Assembly: GCA_020436835.1 (NCBI GenBank) | Contig: JAGQWZ010000422.1 | Span: forward strand, 1-51,497 | DNA: 51,497 nucleotides | Direction: 5' to 3' | From: Saprospiraceae bacterium | GTDB lineage: Bacteria > Bacteroidota > Bacteroidia > Chitinophagales > Saprospiraceae | Part shown: positions 28,076-37,180 of the stretch, in pieces | Layout of the letters: every line of letters starts with the position of its first letter | Numbering within the stretch: position 1 is the stretch's first letter | Notes under the pieces: model-generated | The model's database searches: none | What the model saw: the letters and a program-made list of their open reading frames with translations, nothing else | Told to the model about the DNA's origin: nothing | Program-made: the position numbers and the translations under genes

Positions 28076-29494
28076 ATGAGTGCAATTGTTTCACCAATCC
28101 GGGAACCTTTAATAACGGGAAACAAGGATTACCATCAAATCACAGAAGATATTTGTGCGCCTTCGGAGCGTACTCCAAGTCTTTCGTGGGTAGTTGCTTT
28201 TATAGTAGCTGTATCATTTTTGTCCTTTGGCTTGTTTTGCATTTTATGGACGATATGGTTTGGTATAGGAACCTGGAATCTTAACCGGACAATCGGTTGG
28301 GGTTGGGACATTACCAACTTTGTGTGGTGGATCGGAATCGGTCACGCAGGAACCCTGATCTCGGCCATTCTGCTTTTATTCAGGCAGAAGTGGAGAACTG
28401 GAGTGAACCGTGCTGCAGAGGCGATGACGATCTTTGCCGTACTCTGCGCTGCATTGTTTCCCGGGATTCACGTTGGAAGAATTTGGGTCGTATTCTATTT
28501 CTTTCCTTATCCGAATACCCGGGGGCCGCTTTGGGTAAACTTCAACTCACCGCTCTTGTGGGATTTATTTGCAATCAGTACATACTTCACGGTTTCTCTA
28601 TTGTTTTGGTATACAGGTCTGGTTCCGGATTTCGCCACTTTGCGAGACCGGGCTACGGGCTTACGTAAGAAACTCTATAACCTACTTTCTTTTGGCTGGA
28701 CGGGGGCTGCGAAGCATTGGTTGCGTTTTGAATCCCTGTCCCTGGTTTTGGCCGGCCTGGCTACACCGCTAGTACTTTCGGTGCACACGATCGTGTCTTT
28801 TGACTTTGCTACATCCGTAATTCCCGGATGGCATACCACGATCTTTCCGCCTTATTTTGTGGCGGGAGCGATCTTTTCCGGTTTTGCTATGGTGCTTACG
28901 CTAATGGTCATTACCCGAAAAGTGTTAAACCTGCAGGATTATATAACCATTGAACATATTGATTCAATGAATAAAGTGATCCTGTTGACAGGAACTATTG
29001 TCGGTGTCGCCTACCTGACGGAGCTTTTTATTGCATGGTACAGCGGATACATTTATGAGCAGTTCGCCTTCATGAACAGGGTGAAGGGAATTTACTGGTG
29101 GTCTTATGTGGGGATGATGTCTTGCAATGTACTCTCTCCCCAGATTTTCTGGTCTCGCAAAATGCGTCGAAGTATAACGGTGACATTCTTTATGTCAATT
29201 TTCGTCAATATAGGAATGTGGTTTGAGCGATTTGTGATCATACCTACAACCCTTGCCCGTGATTATTTACCCTCCAGTTGGAGTTATTACTCACCTACCT
29301 GGGTGGAAATAGGGATCTTTTTGGGCACGTTGGGAATATTCTTCACATTGTACCTGGGCTTTACCAGAGTTGCACCGGTGGTAGCCATTGCTGAGGTGAA
29401 GGCTATTTTGAAATCAGCAGGTGATCAATATACCGGGGAGAATGCCAAACGTTCACACACCTCACATCACGGCGCCGAGATAAAGGCTCATTAA
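28076..29494 (+). CDS. actC: Alternative Complex III NrfD-like quinol-oxidizing subunit ActC
   Basis: A 472-residue integral membrane protein with about ten hydrophobic segments and the NrfD/PsrC family pattern (GIGHAGTLISAILLLFRQKW, LATPLVLSVHTIVSFDFA, GWHTTIFPPYFVAGAIFSG). In Alternative Complex III, ActC and ActF are NrfD-like membrane subunits; ActC faces ActB and carries the menaquinol oxidation site. The ATG at 28076 follows actB by 46 bases. The cytosolic tail is His-rich (SHTSHHGAEIKAH). Family assignment is firm because of sequence and gene order. Confidence 0.92.
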   Translation: MSAIVSPIREPLITGNKDYHQITEDICAPSERTPSLSWVVAFIVAVSFLSFGLFCILWTIWFGIGTWNLNRTIGWGWDITNFVWWIGIGHAGTLISAILLLFRQKWRTGVNRAAEAMTIFAVLCAALFPGIHVGRIWVVFYFFPYPNTRGPLWVNFNSPLLWDLFAISTYFTVSLLFWYTGLVPDFATLRDRATGLRKKLYNLLSFGWTGAAKHWLRFESLSLVLAGLATPLVLSVHTIVSFDFATSVIPGWHTTIFPPYFVAGAIFSGFAMVLTLMVITRKVLNLQDYITIEHIDSMNKVILLTGTIVGVAYLTELFIAWYSGYIYEQFAFMNRVKGIYWWSYVGMMSCNVLSPQIFWSRKMRRSITVTFFMSIFVNIGMWFERFVIIPTTLARDYLPSSWSYYSPTWVEIGIFLGTLGIFFTLYLGFTRVAPVVAIAEVKAILKSAGDQYTGENAKRSHTSHHGAEIKAH

Positions 29495-29534
29495 ATATAG
29501 AATTATAAAAAACTGATAATTGTTAGCATAGAGC

Positions 29535-30059
29535 ATGGAAAATAAAGAGGTTTTGTTTGGATTGTATGATGATGAGGAAGTCTTATTGAAAGCCGTCAAA
29601 GAGGCAAAGTCAAGACATCTGAACATCATGGATGTCTTCAGCCCCTTTCCTGTACACGGACTTGATCCGGTACTCGGTTTGAGTGAGTCAAGGCTGCATA
29701 TTGCCGGATTTGTTTTTGGAGCAATCGGTACCCTCACCGCCTTCTTATTTATGACCTGGGTTTTTACCCGTGACTGGCCCATCATCTTTGGTGGTAAGCC
29801 TTACTGGTCGGTACCCGCTTTTATTCCCATTACATTTGAATTGACGGTATTGTTCGCCAGTATCGGAATGGTGGTGACCTACTATGCTGTCAACGGTCAG
29901 GGACCTGGCATTACCAATCCGGTTCTGGATGATCGGATCACCGATGATAAATTTTGTATTGCTTTTGAAGTAAATGATGTTGACGAATCTACCGTTTCAT
30001 CTTTCCGGACTTTTCTGGAGGATTCCGGTGCAAGTGAAATTTCAACAAAGACTATCTGA
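29535..30059 (+). CDS. actD: Alternative Complex III subunit ActD (DUF3341)
   Basis: A 174-residue protein with two membrane helices (about 58-76 and 96-119) forming a hairpin between N- and C-terminal cytosolic segments. The N-terminus (LFGLYDDEEVLLKAVKEAKS) and the HGLDPVLGLSESRLHIAGF segment are characteristic of DUF3341, the ActD subunit. ActD packs on ActC in known complexes and has no cofactor. The final 40 residues form a small acidic domain of the type seen in this family. Its position between actC and actE supports the call. Confidence 0.92.
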   Translation: MENKEVLFGLYDDEEVLLKAVKEAKSRHLNIMDVFSPFPVHGLDPVLGLSESRLHIAGFVFGAIGTLTAFLFMTWVFTRDWPIIFGGKPYWSVPAFIPITFELTVLFASIGMVVTYYAVNGQGPGITNPVLDDRITDDKFCIAFEVNDVDESTVSSFRTFLEDSGASEISTKTI

Positions 30060-30065
30060 ATTTAG

Positions 30066-30905
30066 ATGAAAATGTCCATGAAAAATATAAGTATTCAAAT
30101 ATTTGGTGCGGCTGTACTTTCCTCTGTGCTGGTAAGTTCTTGTAGCAGCGCAGGAGGAGATGATCCGGGTACTGAATACATGCCTGACATGTTTCACTCG
30201 ATTGCCTATGAGGCCAACATATATGACTATTACTACTATAATACCTGGGGAACGGAGGATGAATATAAAAAGTATGCCGAGCCACGAAAGCCGGTAAAAG
30301 GTACTATTCCGAGGGGATATTTCGGGTTGGGAACATCCACCGATGCTGAAACCAAATCTTACTATCAGGCTATGCCCGTCAATGGGTTTGTGCCCTACTA
30401 CTATGAGGATACGGAAGAAGAACGTACCCGGGCAATGGAGGAGATTACCAGGAATCCTTATCCCATCACATCCAGTGGACTCACCCGGGGTAAAGAGTTA
30501 TATGATATCTATTGCGGCATTTGTCATGGACCTAAAGCGGATGGAGCCGGATATCTGGTGCGCGAAGACGGTGGTGTTTACCCCGCTCAACCCGCCAATT
30601 TCCTTTTACCGGAGTTCGTTTCTGCTTCGGAAGGAAGATATTACCATGCTATCATGTACGGGAAGAATGTGATGGGTGGCTATGCCGATAAACTTTCGTA
30701 CGAAGAGCGTTGGCAGGTGATCCATTATATTCGATCACTGCAAGCCAAGGAGGCGAAATTGCAGTACAGCGAAACAAAGAATACATTTAATAATACCAGC
30801 ATACCCGGATCACTCGCCAACAGTGAAATGGCCTCCAGCATGGAAGATGAGTCTATGTCGGAAGATCACGGGGATATGCAAATGGAACACGATCAGCAAC
30901 ATTAA
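30066..30905 (+). CDS. actE: Alternative Complex III monoheme cytochrome c lipoprotein ActE
   Basis: The protein has 279 residues from the ATG at 30066; ATGs at 30072 and 30078 are equally possible. A lipoprotein signal ends at VLVSSC (Cys22). One heme site, CGICH, lies near residue 154 in a class I cytochrome c domain; the Met ligand is probably in MYGKNVMGGYADKLS. ActE passes electrons from ActA toward the oxidase or a soluble carrier. The C-terminus is an unusual Met/Asp/Glu/His-rich tail (MEDESMSEDHGDMQMEHDQ) that could bind copper, which would fit a gene cotranscribed with a copper oxidase, though this is inference. Confidence 0.9.
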   Translation: MKMSMKNISIQIFGAAVLSSVLVSSCSSAGGDDPGTEYMPDMFHSIAYEANIYDYYYYNTWGTEDEYKKYAEPRKPVKGTIPRGYFGLGTSTDAETKSYYQAMPVNGFVPYYYEDTEEERTRAMEEITRNPYPITSSGLTRGKELYDIYCGICHGPKADGAGYLVREDGGVYPAQPANFLLPEFVSASEGRYYHAIMYGKNVMGGYADKLSYEERWQVIHYIRSLQAKEAKLQYSETKNTFNNTSIPGSLANSEMASSMEDESMSEDHGDMQMEHDQQH

Positions 30906-30924
30906 TTTAAATATCTAGTAGCTA

Positions 30925-32253
30925 ATGAATCAATATACTCTGGCCGGAAGGGAAAGAACGCTCCTGATGAGCTTAATGATATTAGGGCTGGTATGTATGG
31001 GTATTACTTTTTTTACTGATGATCCCTATCATACACGTTTCTGGAGCAATTTCCTGCATAACAGCGTCTTTTTTACAGGAGTTGCTTTTTTAGCACTGAT
31101 GTTTTATGCCGCTAATATGATTGCCCTTTCGGGGTGGCATGTGGTATTCAAAAGACTATGGGAAGCCTATTCCCTGTTTTTGATCGTCGGGCTGGCTCTG
31201 ATGCTGGTCGTGATCGTCGGCCTCTGGTTGCATGGACATCACCTGTACCATTGGGCTGACAAGGAAGCAGTAATGAATGATGAGATCCTGAAGGGCAAGA
31301 GCGGATTCCTCAATCCGGTGGTCTACACGCTGTTTACTATAGGTTTTGTAGGCCTGTGGTATTTCTTTGCTCTGAAGCTGCGTGCTTTTTCGCTGGAAGA
31401 AGATGGCGTTTCCAAATGGGATTTTACTATTCACAAGAAAAAAATGCGCGTATGGGCATCCTGGTTTTTGCCCATAGGAGGGTTTACCAGTGCTGCCATT
31501 GTGTGGCAATGGGTGATGAGTATCGATGCACATTGGTATAGTACCCTTTTCGCCTGGTATTGTACCATCAGTTGGTTTGTCTCGATGCTCTGTATCACTG
31601 TTTTGACCCTGATCTACTTGAAGGGCAAGGGATATTATCCGCAGTTGAAAGCGGATCACTTTCATGACCTCGGTAAATACGTATTTGGGTTTAGTGTTTT
31701 CTGGACCTACTTATGGTTTTCCCAGTACATGTTAATCTGGTATGGAAATGTTGGCGAAGAAACCATCTACTTCCGTCACCGTTTTGACAATTACCCTGTG
31801 TTGTTCTATGGAAATCTGGTGATCAATTTCGTATTACCATTCCTCGTTTTACTGCGCAACGACACAAAGCGAAAAATGGGAGTCATGAGTGTAATATGTA
31901 CGATTGTACTACTCGGTCATTGGATTGATTATTTCCTGATGATCAAGCCCGGTGCACTACATACCGCACATGAGATGATGGGACATAGTGCCTCCACCAT
32001 GCAGGGAGGAGAGCACGGCGGCGAAGCAGTGGCACAAGCAGTTGGACATGGTGCCGAAACGGCCGGTCATGCAGTCGAACATGCCAGCAATTTCGTAGCA
32101 GGATTCACTATTCCAGGCCTCCTGGAAATAGGTACATTCGTTGGATTTGCCGCGTTGTTTGCTTATTTTTTCCTGACTCAGTTGGCAAAAGCCCCGCTAG
32201 TGGCGAAGCAGGATCCATATATTGATGAGAGTTTGCATCATCATGTTGTATAA
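30925..32253 (+). CDS. actF: Alternative Complex III NrfD-like subunit ActF with a His-rich insertion
   Basis: A 442-residue membrane protein with about ten hydrophobic segments, the second NrfD-like subunit of Alternative Complex III. Typical segments are GGFTSAAIVWQWVMSIDAHW, YLWFSQYMLIWYGN and VLLGHWIDYFLMIKPGALH, and the end APLVAKQDPYIDESLHHH. Between the last two helices (residues 342-390) there is a soluble loop with seven histidines in 41 residues, in a Gly/Ala/Glu-rich context (for example GHGAETAGHAVEHA). From memory of related sequences this loop is normally much shorter. ActF in known complexes lacks a quinone site and has a structural or proton-channel role. Confidence 0.9.
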   Translation: MNQYTLAGRERTLLMSLMILGLVCMGITFFTDDPYHTRFWSNFLHNSVFFTGVAFLALMFYAANMIALSGWHVVFKRLWEAYSLFLIVGLALMLVVIVGLWLHGHHLYHWADKEAVMNDEILKGKSGFLNPVVYTLFTIGFVGLWYFFALKLRAFSLEEDGVSKWDFTIHKKKMRVWASWFLPIGGFTSAAIVWQWVMSIDAHWYSTLFAWYCTISWFVSMLCITVLTLIYLKGKGYYPQLKADHFHDLGKYVFGFSVFWTYLWFSQYMLIWYGNVGEETIYFRHRFDNYPVLFYGNLVINFVLPFLVLLRNDTKRKMGVMSVICTIVLLGHWIDYFLMIKPGALHTAHEMMGHSASTMQGGEHGGEAVAQAVGHGAETAGHAVEHASNFVAGFTIPGLLEIGTFVGFAALFAYFFLTQLAKAPLVAKQDPYIDESLHHHVV

Positions 32254-32270
32254 TTAAGATAGAAGGACAA

Positions 32271-33770
32271 ATGACAACAGGTTTAATCATAATCGTATCT
32301 TTTTTACTACTGGCAATTGTCGTAGTACAAATCAGTCGTATTAACGAAATCGCCAAAAAACTTCGTGGCGAGGAAGAAGCTGAGAGACAAAGTAATATTC
32401 GTCAGTCAAGATATCTGTTAGGCTTCATGATACTTTTCCTCCTCGCGACTATCGTTTCAGCATGGCACTACAAGAACTATTTTCTCGGCTATGGCCCGCA
32501 TGAAGCGGCTTCCGAACACGGTCCCGGGCTGGACAAGATGTTTCTTATAACTCTGGTTATCACCGGAATCGTTTTTGTGATCACGCATATTGCCCTCTTC
32601 TACTTTGGCTACAAATACCGGCATCGTAGGGGTGCAAAGGCCAGCTTTATGCCACATGACAACAAGCTGGAGATCATCTGGACCGCCATACCTGCTTTTG
32701 CCATGTTCGCTCTGGTGATCAACGGTTTGGTAGTTTGGAATAAGGTCATGGCTGATGTGAACCCCGATGAAGAATTTATGGAGATTGAGGCTATGGGGTA
32801 TCAATTTGCCTGGGCACTTCGTTACCCGGGGCCCGATGGTAAATTAGGTACCCGTAACTACAAGTTGATCAATGGGGTAAACCCGATGGGTCAGGATTGG
32901 AGCGATTTGAAAAACCTGGATGATTTCCAACCTTCGGAACTAGTTCTCCCTAAAGGAAAGAAGATACGGGTTCGGATTACGGCCAGAGATGTATTACACG
33001 ATTTTTATCTTCCGCATTTTCGGGTTAAAATGGATGCAGTACCGGGTCTGCCCACTTATTTCGTCTTTACTCCTAATAAGACGACGGAAGAGTATCGGGA
33101 AGAATTATCAAAATATCCCGAGTATCAGGTGCCTTTTGATCCTGCTGATCCTACCGGACCAAAGAAATGGGAGGCTTTTGAATTTGAATTAGCTTGTGCG
33201 GAACTTTGTGGTTCAGGTCACTACAGTATGAAGAAGATCGTGAAAATTCTGGAGCCGGACGAGTATGAAGCATGGGCAAGACAGCAACCATCATTTTATA
33301 TCTCTTCGATAAGAGGTACAGATGAGGATCCCTATACTGATCAACTCTTTGATTTTGAAATCCAGGCCAGAAAAGCTGAATTTGAGGATGCACTGAATAC
33401 GGCGATCGAAGCTCCCACACCGGAAGAAAGAATTATGTCTTTAAACTATGTATTCTTTGAAACAGGATCAGCTGAATTGAGTCCGCTTTCCAAATACGAA
33501 TTGGATAACCTCGTAGAGGCTATGGAACAACGGCCGGATCTTCAAATTGAAGTGGGAGGTCATACGGACAATACCGGAACATCGGAGTCTAATTTGACCC
33601 TTTCTCAGCAACGGGCTGAAGTAGTCGCTCAATACCTGTATGATGCAGGTTTTGATGCCAACCGGGTAACATATGTAGGCTACGGAGAGAGGCAGCCTAA
33701 AGACACCAATGATACCGAAGATGGCAGAGCGAATAATAGACGAACAGAAATTAAAATAACTAATAGTTAA
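32271..33770 (+). CDS. coxB: Cytochrome c oxidase subunit II fused to an OmpA-type peptidoglycan-binding domain
   Basis: The protein has 499 residues in one uninterrupted frame. Residues 1-20 are a membrane-anchor helix, and two COX2 helices follow at about 45-63 and 84-108. The CuA domain has His243 (VLHDFYLPHF) and the full ligand set C309-x-E311-x-C313-x3-H317-x2-M320. A charged linker (about 345-388) leads to an OmpA/MotB-type domain (389-499): VFFETGSAELSPLSKYELD, VGGHTDNTGTSESNLTLSQQ, RAEVVAQYL, VGYGERQPKDTNDT, RANNRRTEI. That includes the Asp and Arg residues which bind diaminopimelate in OmpA. Both domains face the periplasm. caa3-type oxidases carry a cytochrome c at this place; here it is a wall-binding domain instead. 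Confidence 0.92.
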   Translation: MTTGLIIIVSFLLLAIVVVQISRINEIAKKLRGEEEAERQSNIRQSRYLLGFMILFLLATIVSAWHYKNYFLGYGPHEAASEHGPGLDKMFLITLVITGIVFVITHIALFYFGYKYRHRRGAKASFMPHDNKLEIIWTAIPAFAMFALVINGLVVWNKVMADVNPDEEFMEIEAMGYQFAWALRYPGPDGKLGTRNYKLINGVNPMGQDWSDLKNLDDFQPSELVLPKGKKIRVRITARDVLHDFYLPHFRVKMDAVPGLPTYFVFTPNKTTEEYREELSKYPEYQVPFDPADPTGPKKWEAFEFELACAELCGSGHYSMKKIVKILEPDEYEAWARQQPSFYISSIRGTDEDPYTDQLFDFEIQARKAEFEDALNTAIEAPTPEERIMSLNYVFFETGSAELSPLSKYELDNLVEAMEQRPDLQIEVGGHTDNTGTSESNLTLSQQRAEVVAQYLYDAGFDANRVTYVGYGERQPKDTNDTEDGRANNRRTEIKITNS

Positions 33771-33784
33771 TAAATCCAGGCACG

Positions 33785-35638
33785 ATGGCAAATAATGCAG
33801 AAACCACCTATACCAAGGAAGATGCTTTAATAGAGGAGCTGGGATATGATGACCATTTTCATGAGCATCATCACGGGGATAAATATCAGGCGGGTTTTAT
33901 AACCAAGTATATCTTTTCGCAGGATCACAAGATCATCGCCAAACAGTTTTTGATCACAGGAATGTTTTGGGCGATTATTGGATCTGCCATGTCAGTGATC
34001 TTCCGCTTACAATTGGGTTTTCCGGAAGAAAGTATCGCCTGGCTCAAACCGTTGCTTGGAAAATGGATTGTCGTGAATGCGGATGGAGTAGGCACTTTGG
34101 ATCCTGAATTTTATTATGCTCTGGTGACCATGCACGGAACCATTATCGTATTCTTCGTGCTGACTGCCGGACTTAGTGGAACTTTCAGTAACCTGTTGAT
34201 TCCATTACAGGTAGGTGCAAGAGATATGGCATCACCTTTTCTCAACATGTTGTCCTATTGGTTCTTCTTCCTTGCGAGCATCGTAATGTTTATCTCACTA
34301 TTCCTCAACACCGGACCCTTTTCCGGAGGTTGGGTTGCTTATCCGCCATTGAGTGCACTGCCGGAAGCATCTTCCGGATCAAAAGCTGGAATGACAATGT
34401 GGGTGACTTCATTAGTATTTTTTGTGGTCTCGGTGTTGCTGGGAGGTATCAACTATATTACCACGATCTTGAATCTGCGGACTAAGGGAATGAGTATGTG
34501 GAGATTGCCACTCACTATTTGGGCTTTCTTTATCACTGCCATTATTGGATTATTGTCTTTCCCGGTATTGGTATCCGGGTTTTTACTCTTGATGTTTGAC
34601 CGGGGATTGGGTACCAGTTTCTATTTAAGCGAGATATTTATCGGTGGTCAGGCACTGGACTATGTGGGAGGAAGTCCAATTTTATACCAGCATTTGTTTT
34701 GGTTCCTGGGGCATCCGGAGGTTTATATAATCATCTTACCTGCCATGGGATTGACCTCGGAAGTCCTCTCCGTGCAGGCACGTAAGCCAATCTTTGGTTA
34801 TCGGGCGATGGTACTTTCAATCCTGGCTATTGCGTTCCTATCCTTTATTGTATGGGCGCATCACATGTTTATGGCTGGGGTCAATCCATTTATCTCTAAC
34901 ATCTTTGTGATCTTCACCCTGATCATTGCCGTACCCTCGGCGGTCAAGGTCTTTAACTGGATTGCCACACTCTATAAAGGCAATATTAGACTGAATACGC
35001 CCGCTTTGTTTGCGATCGGATTTGTCTCGATGTTCATTTCGGGGGGACTAACCGGTATCTTCCTGGGTAACTCTGCCATCGATATTCAATTGCACGACAC
35101 GTACTTCGTCGTTGCGCACTTTCATATCGTGATGGGGGTTGCCGCTTTTATGGGCATGTTTGCCGGAATTTATCACTGGTATCCCAAAATGTTTGGCCGG
35201 TTTATGAATGAGACCCTGGGGAAAGTTCACTTCTGGGGTACGATGATCGGCGCCTATGTTGTCTTTTGGCCTATGCACTATCTGGGAATGATCGGTTTCC
35301 CTCGCCGGTACTACAGCTTTGATGCTTTTGATGCTTTCAGAGATTTCGATGGTATGAACAAGTTCATCACTATTGGAGCCATTATAGTATTTGTTGTACA
35401 AATGTTGTTTGTAATCAATTTCTTCTATAGTATCTGGAAGGGTAAAAAGCAAACCACACGAAATCCGTGGGGAGCCAGCACGCTGGAATGGACTACTCCT
35501 ATTCGTCCGGGCCATGGTAACTGGCCGGGTAAGATACCTGCCGTACATCGTTGGCCTTATGACTATGGTAAGGATGGCAAGGAATTTATCGCTCAAATCA
35601 CCCCTCTTGAAGAAGGAGAGGAGTCGTCAGATCATTAA
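33785..35638 (+). CDS. coxA: Cytochrome c oxidase subunit I (A1-type heme-copper oxidase)
   Basis: A 617-residue catalytic subunit with 12 predicted helices. HLFWFLGHPEVYIIILPAMG (H310, E312, Y314 in HPEVY) supplies the first CuB ligand, the cross-linked Tyr and the Glu of the D proton channel, placing it in the A1 class. WAHHMFMAGVNPF gives the His pair of CuB, and HDTYFVVAHFHIVMG gives the heme ligands. It reduces O2 to water and pumps protons. The N-terminus is His-rich (DDHFHEHHHGDKY, residues 22-34), a possible metal-handling segment. It starts 14 bases after coxB. Confidence 0.97.
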   Translation: MANNAETTYTKEDALIEELGYDDHFHEHHHGDKYQAGFITKYIFSQDHKIIAKQFLITGMFWAIIGSAMSVIFRLQLGFPEESIAWLKPLLGKWIVVNADGVGTLDPEFYYALVTMHGTIIVFFVLTAGLSGTFSNLLIPLQVGARDMASPFLNMLSYWFFFLASIVMFISLFLNTGPFSGGWVAYPPLSALPEASSGSKAGMTMWVTSLVFFVVSVLLGGINYITTILNLRTKGMSMWRLPLTIWAFFITAIIGLLSFPVLVSGFLLLMFDRGLGTSFYLSEIFIGGQALDYVGGSPILYQHLFWFLGHPEVYIIILPAMGLTSEVLSVQARKPIFGYRAMVLSILAIAFLSFIVWAHHMFMAGVNPFISNIFVIFTLIIAVPSAVKVFNWIATLYKGNIRLNTPALFAIGFVSMFISGGLTGIFLGNSAIDIQLHDTYFVVAHFHIVMGVAAFMGMFAGIYHWYPKMFGRFMNETLGKVHFWGTMIGAYVVFWPMHYLGMIGFPRRYYSFDAFDAFRDFDGMNKFITIGAIIVFVVQMLFVINFFYSIWKGKKQTTRNPWGASTLEWTTPIRPGHGNWPGKIPAVHRWPYDYGKDGKEFIAQITPLEEGEESSDH

Positions 35639-35675
35639 AGGATACATGGCTTTCAATTAAATAATCTGTAAGTAA

Positions 35676-36590
35676 TTGGATTTGAAAAGTAAGGAAAATC
35701 AGATAGCGATTGAAACGGCAACCACTCGTATTGAATATACAAAGTGGACTGATATAAAGATGCTGATCAAAGTACGTTTGACCATTCTAGTGGTTGTCAG
35801 TGCTTTGCTGGCCTACATGATTGCGGCACAGTCGGCATTTTCAATTTTGGAATTCCTGATCCTTGGATTAGGTGGATTCAGTATTACTGCAGCAGCAAAT
35901 GCCTTAAATCAGGCGTTGGAAAAAGATTTTGACCGGCTCATGACCCGAACCGAAAACCGTCCGGTAGCGACGGGAAGAATGAGTATGGGTGAGGCCGTAT
36001 TATTTGGTGGATTATTCTTTGTCCTGGGAACTATTCTGTTGGCTTATTTCAATCCATTGGCTGCAGTTTTGGGTGCCTGTGCAGTGGTGAGCTATTCCTT
36101 TTTGTACACACCTCTGAAGCGATGGACTACTTTTTCCGTTTTTGTCGGGGCAATACCAGGAGCTTTGCCGACCATGATCGCAGTTGTGGCGCATGAAGGT
36201 AGAGTGACACCAATGGCGATCATCCTTTTCGGTATCCAGTTTTTTTGGCAGTTTGCCCATTTCTGGTCTATCGGATTTCTCGGTTTTGAGGATTACAAGA
36301 GAGCTGGTTTTCGGCTGGTACCTGAATTAGATGGAAGAGCTCATCCGAATCTCGGATTACAATCCATGATTTTTAGTCTCCTCCTCTTGCCTATATGTTT
36401 GGCGCCTTATTTTATGGGTTTACTTGGCTTGTGGCCTTGTGTTCTGGCTGCAACTTTGGCCTTAGTCTATGCCTATTATGGATGGAATCTCCAACAAGAA
36501 AAAAGTACGGGTGCGGCCAGGAAGTTGATGTTTTTCTCCTTCCTTTACCTACCTGTGGTATTGATCATTTATTACATAGGTAGTCTTTGA
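35676..36590 (+). CDS. ctaB: Protoheme IX farnesyltransferase (heme O synthase)
   Basis: A 304-residue UbiA-superfamily prenyltransferase that adds a farnesyl group to heme B, the first step to heme O/A for the oxidase. The diagnostic first Asp-rich motif is ANALNQALEKDFDRLMTRT followed by ENRPVATGRM; the second is FWSIGFLGFEDYKRAGFRLV. About eight membrane helices are visible. The longest reading starts at TTG 35676, and a second TTG two codons later or the ATG at residue 29 are alternatives, so the N-terminus is uncertain. The heme A synthase ctaA, which would complete the pathway, is not in the window. The stop overlaps the next start (TGATG). Confidence 0.93.
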   Translation: MDLKSKENQIAIETATTRIEYTKWTDIKMLIKVRLTILVVVSALLAYMIAAQSAFSILEFLILGLGGFSITAAANALNQALEKDFDRLMTRTENRPVATGRMSMGEAVLFGGLFFVLGTILLAYFNPLAAVLGACAVVSYSFLYTPLKRWTTFSVFVGAIPGALPTMIAVVAHEGRVTPMAIILFGIQFFWQFAHFWSIGFLGFEDYKRAGFRLVPELDGRAHPNLGLQSMIFSLLLLPICLAPYFMGLLGLWPCVLAATLALVYAYYGWNLQQEKSTGAARKLMFFSFLYLPVVLIIYYIGSL

Positions 36591-37168
36591 TGGAATTAGC
36601 GGTAAACCATATGGAATCAAAAAGGGGTATCAATCCCCTTAAATTTGCTCTGTGGATTAGTCTTGCCAGCATTTCGATGTTATTTGCCGGCTTTATGAGT
36701 GCTTACATGGTAAGACAGGCCGCTGGCAATTGGTTCGAATTTGCACTTCCCTGGTATTTTTCAGCGAGCACGATGATTATTGTGACAAGTAGTGTAATTG
36801 CACATCTCACTGTGGAGCAGTTTAAGCGGGGTAATGAAAGAACTTACAAAGTGTACCTGGTCTTAACGCTCCTTTTAGGAACCGCTTTCGTGGTTTTACA
36901 ATATTTAGGATGGCAGGCGATGCAGGCAGCGGGAATTGACCTTAAGGCCAATCCTTCCGGCGCCTTTGTGTATGTCATCAGTGGTGTGCATGTGGCACAT
37001 GTTCTGGCCGGTCTTGCTGCCTGGTGTGTTGCCATCGTACATGGATTCGGGTTGAAGTTTAAGCCCACCAGAAATAGAATAAGCCGGTTAGAGATAACCG
37101 CTCAATATTGGCACTTCGTAGATTTACTTTGGGTTGTGCTCTTTTTATTTTTAACCTATTACAGATAA
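36590..37168 (+). CDS. Cytochrome c oxidase subunit III, short five-helix paralog
   Basis: The protein has 192 residues from the ATG at 36590, which shares one base with the ctaB stop (TGATG) and indicates translational coupling. Five hydrophobic segments match helices III-VII of COX3, including GAFVYVISGVHVAHVLAGLA and the C-terminal signature AQYWHFVDLLWVVLFLFLTY. Bacteroidota cox operons commonly hold two subunit III genes, a short one and a longer one, as here. Whether both enter one complex is not known from the sequence. No cofactor is expected. Confidence 0.88.
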   Translation: MELAVNHMESKRGINPLKFALWISLASISMLFAGFMSAYMVRQAAGNWFEFALPWYFSASTMIIVTSSVIAHLTVEQFKRGNERTYKVYLVLTLLLGTAFVVLQYLGWQAMQAAGIDLKANPSGAFVYVISGVHVAHVLAGLAAWCVAIVHGFGLKFKPTRNRISRLEITAQYWHFVDLLWVVLFLFLTYYR

Positions 37169-37180
37169 GAAAGTAGTCTT

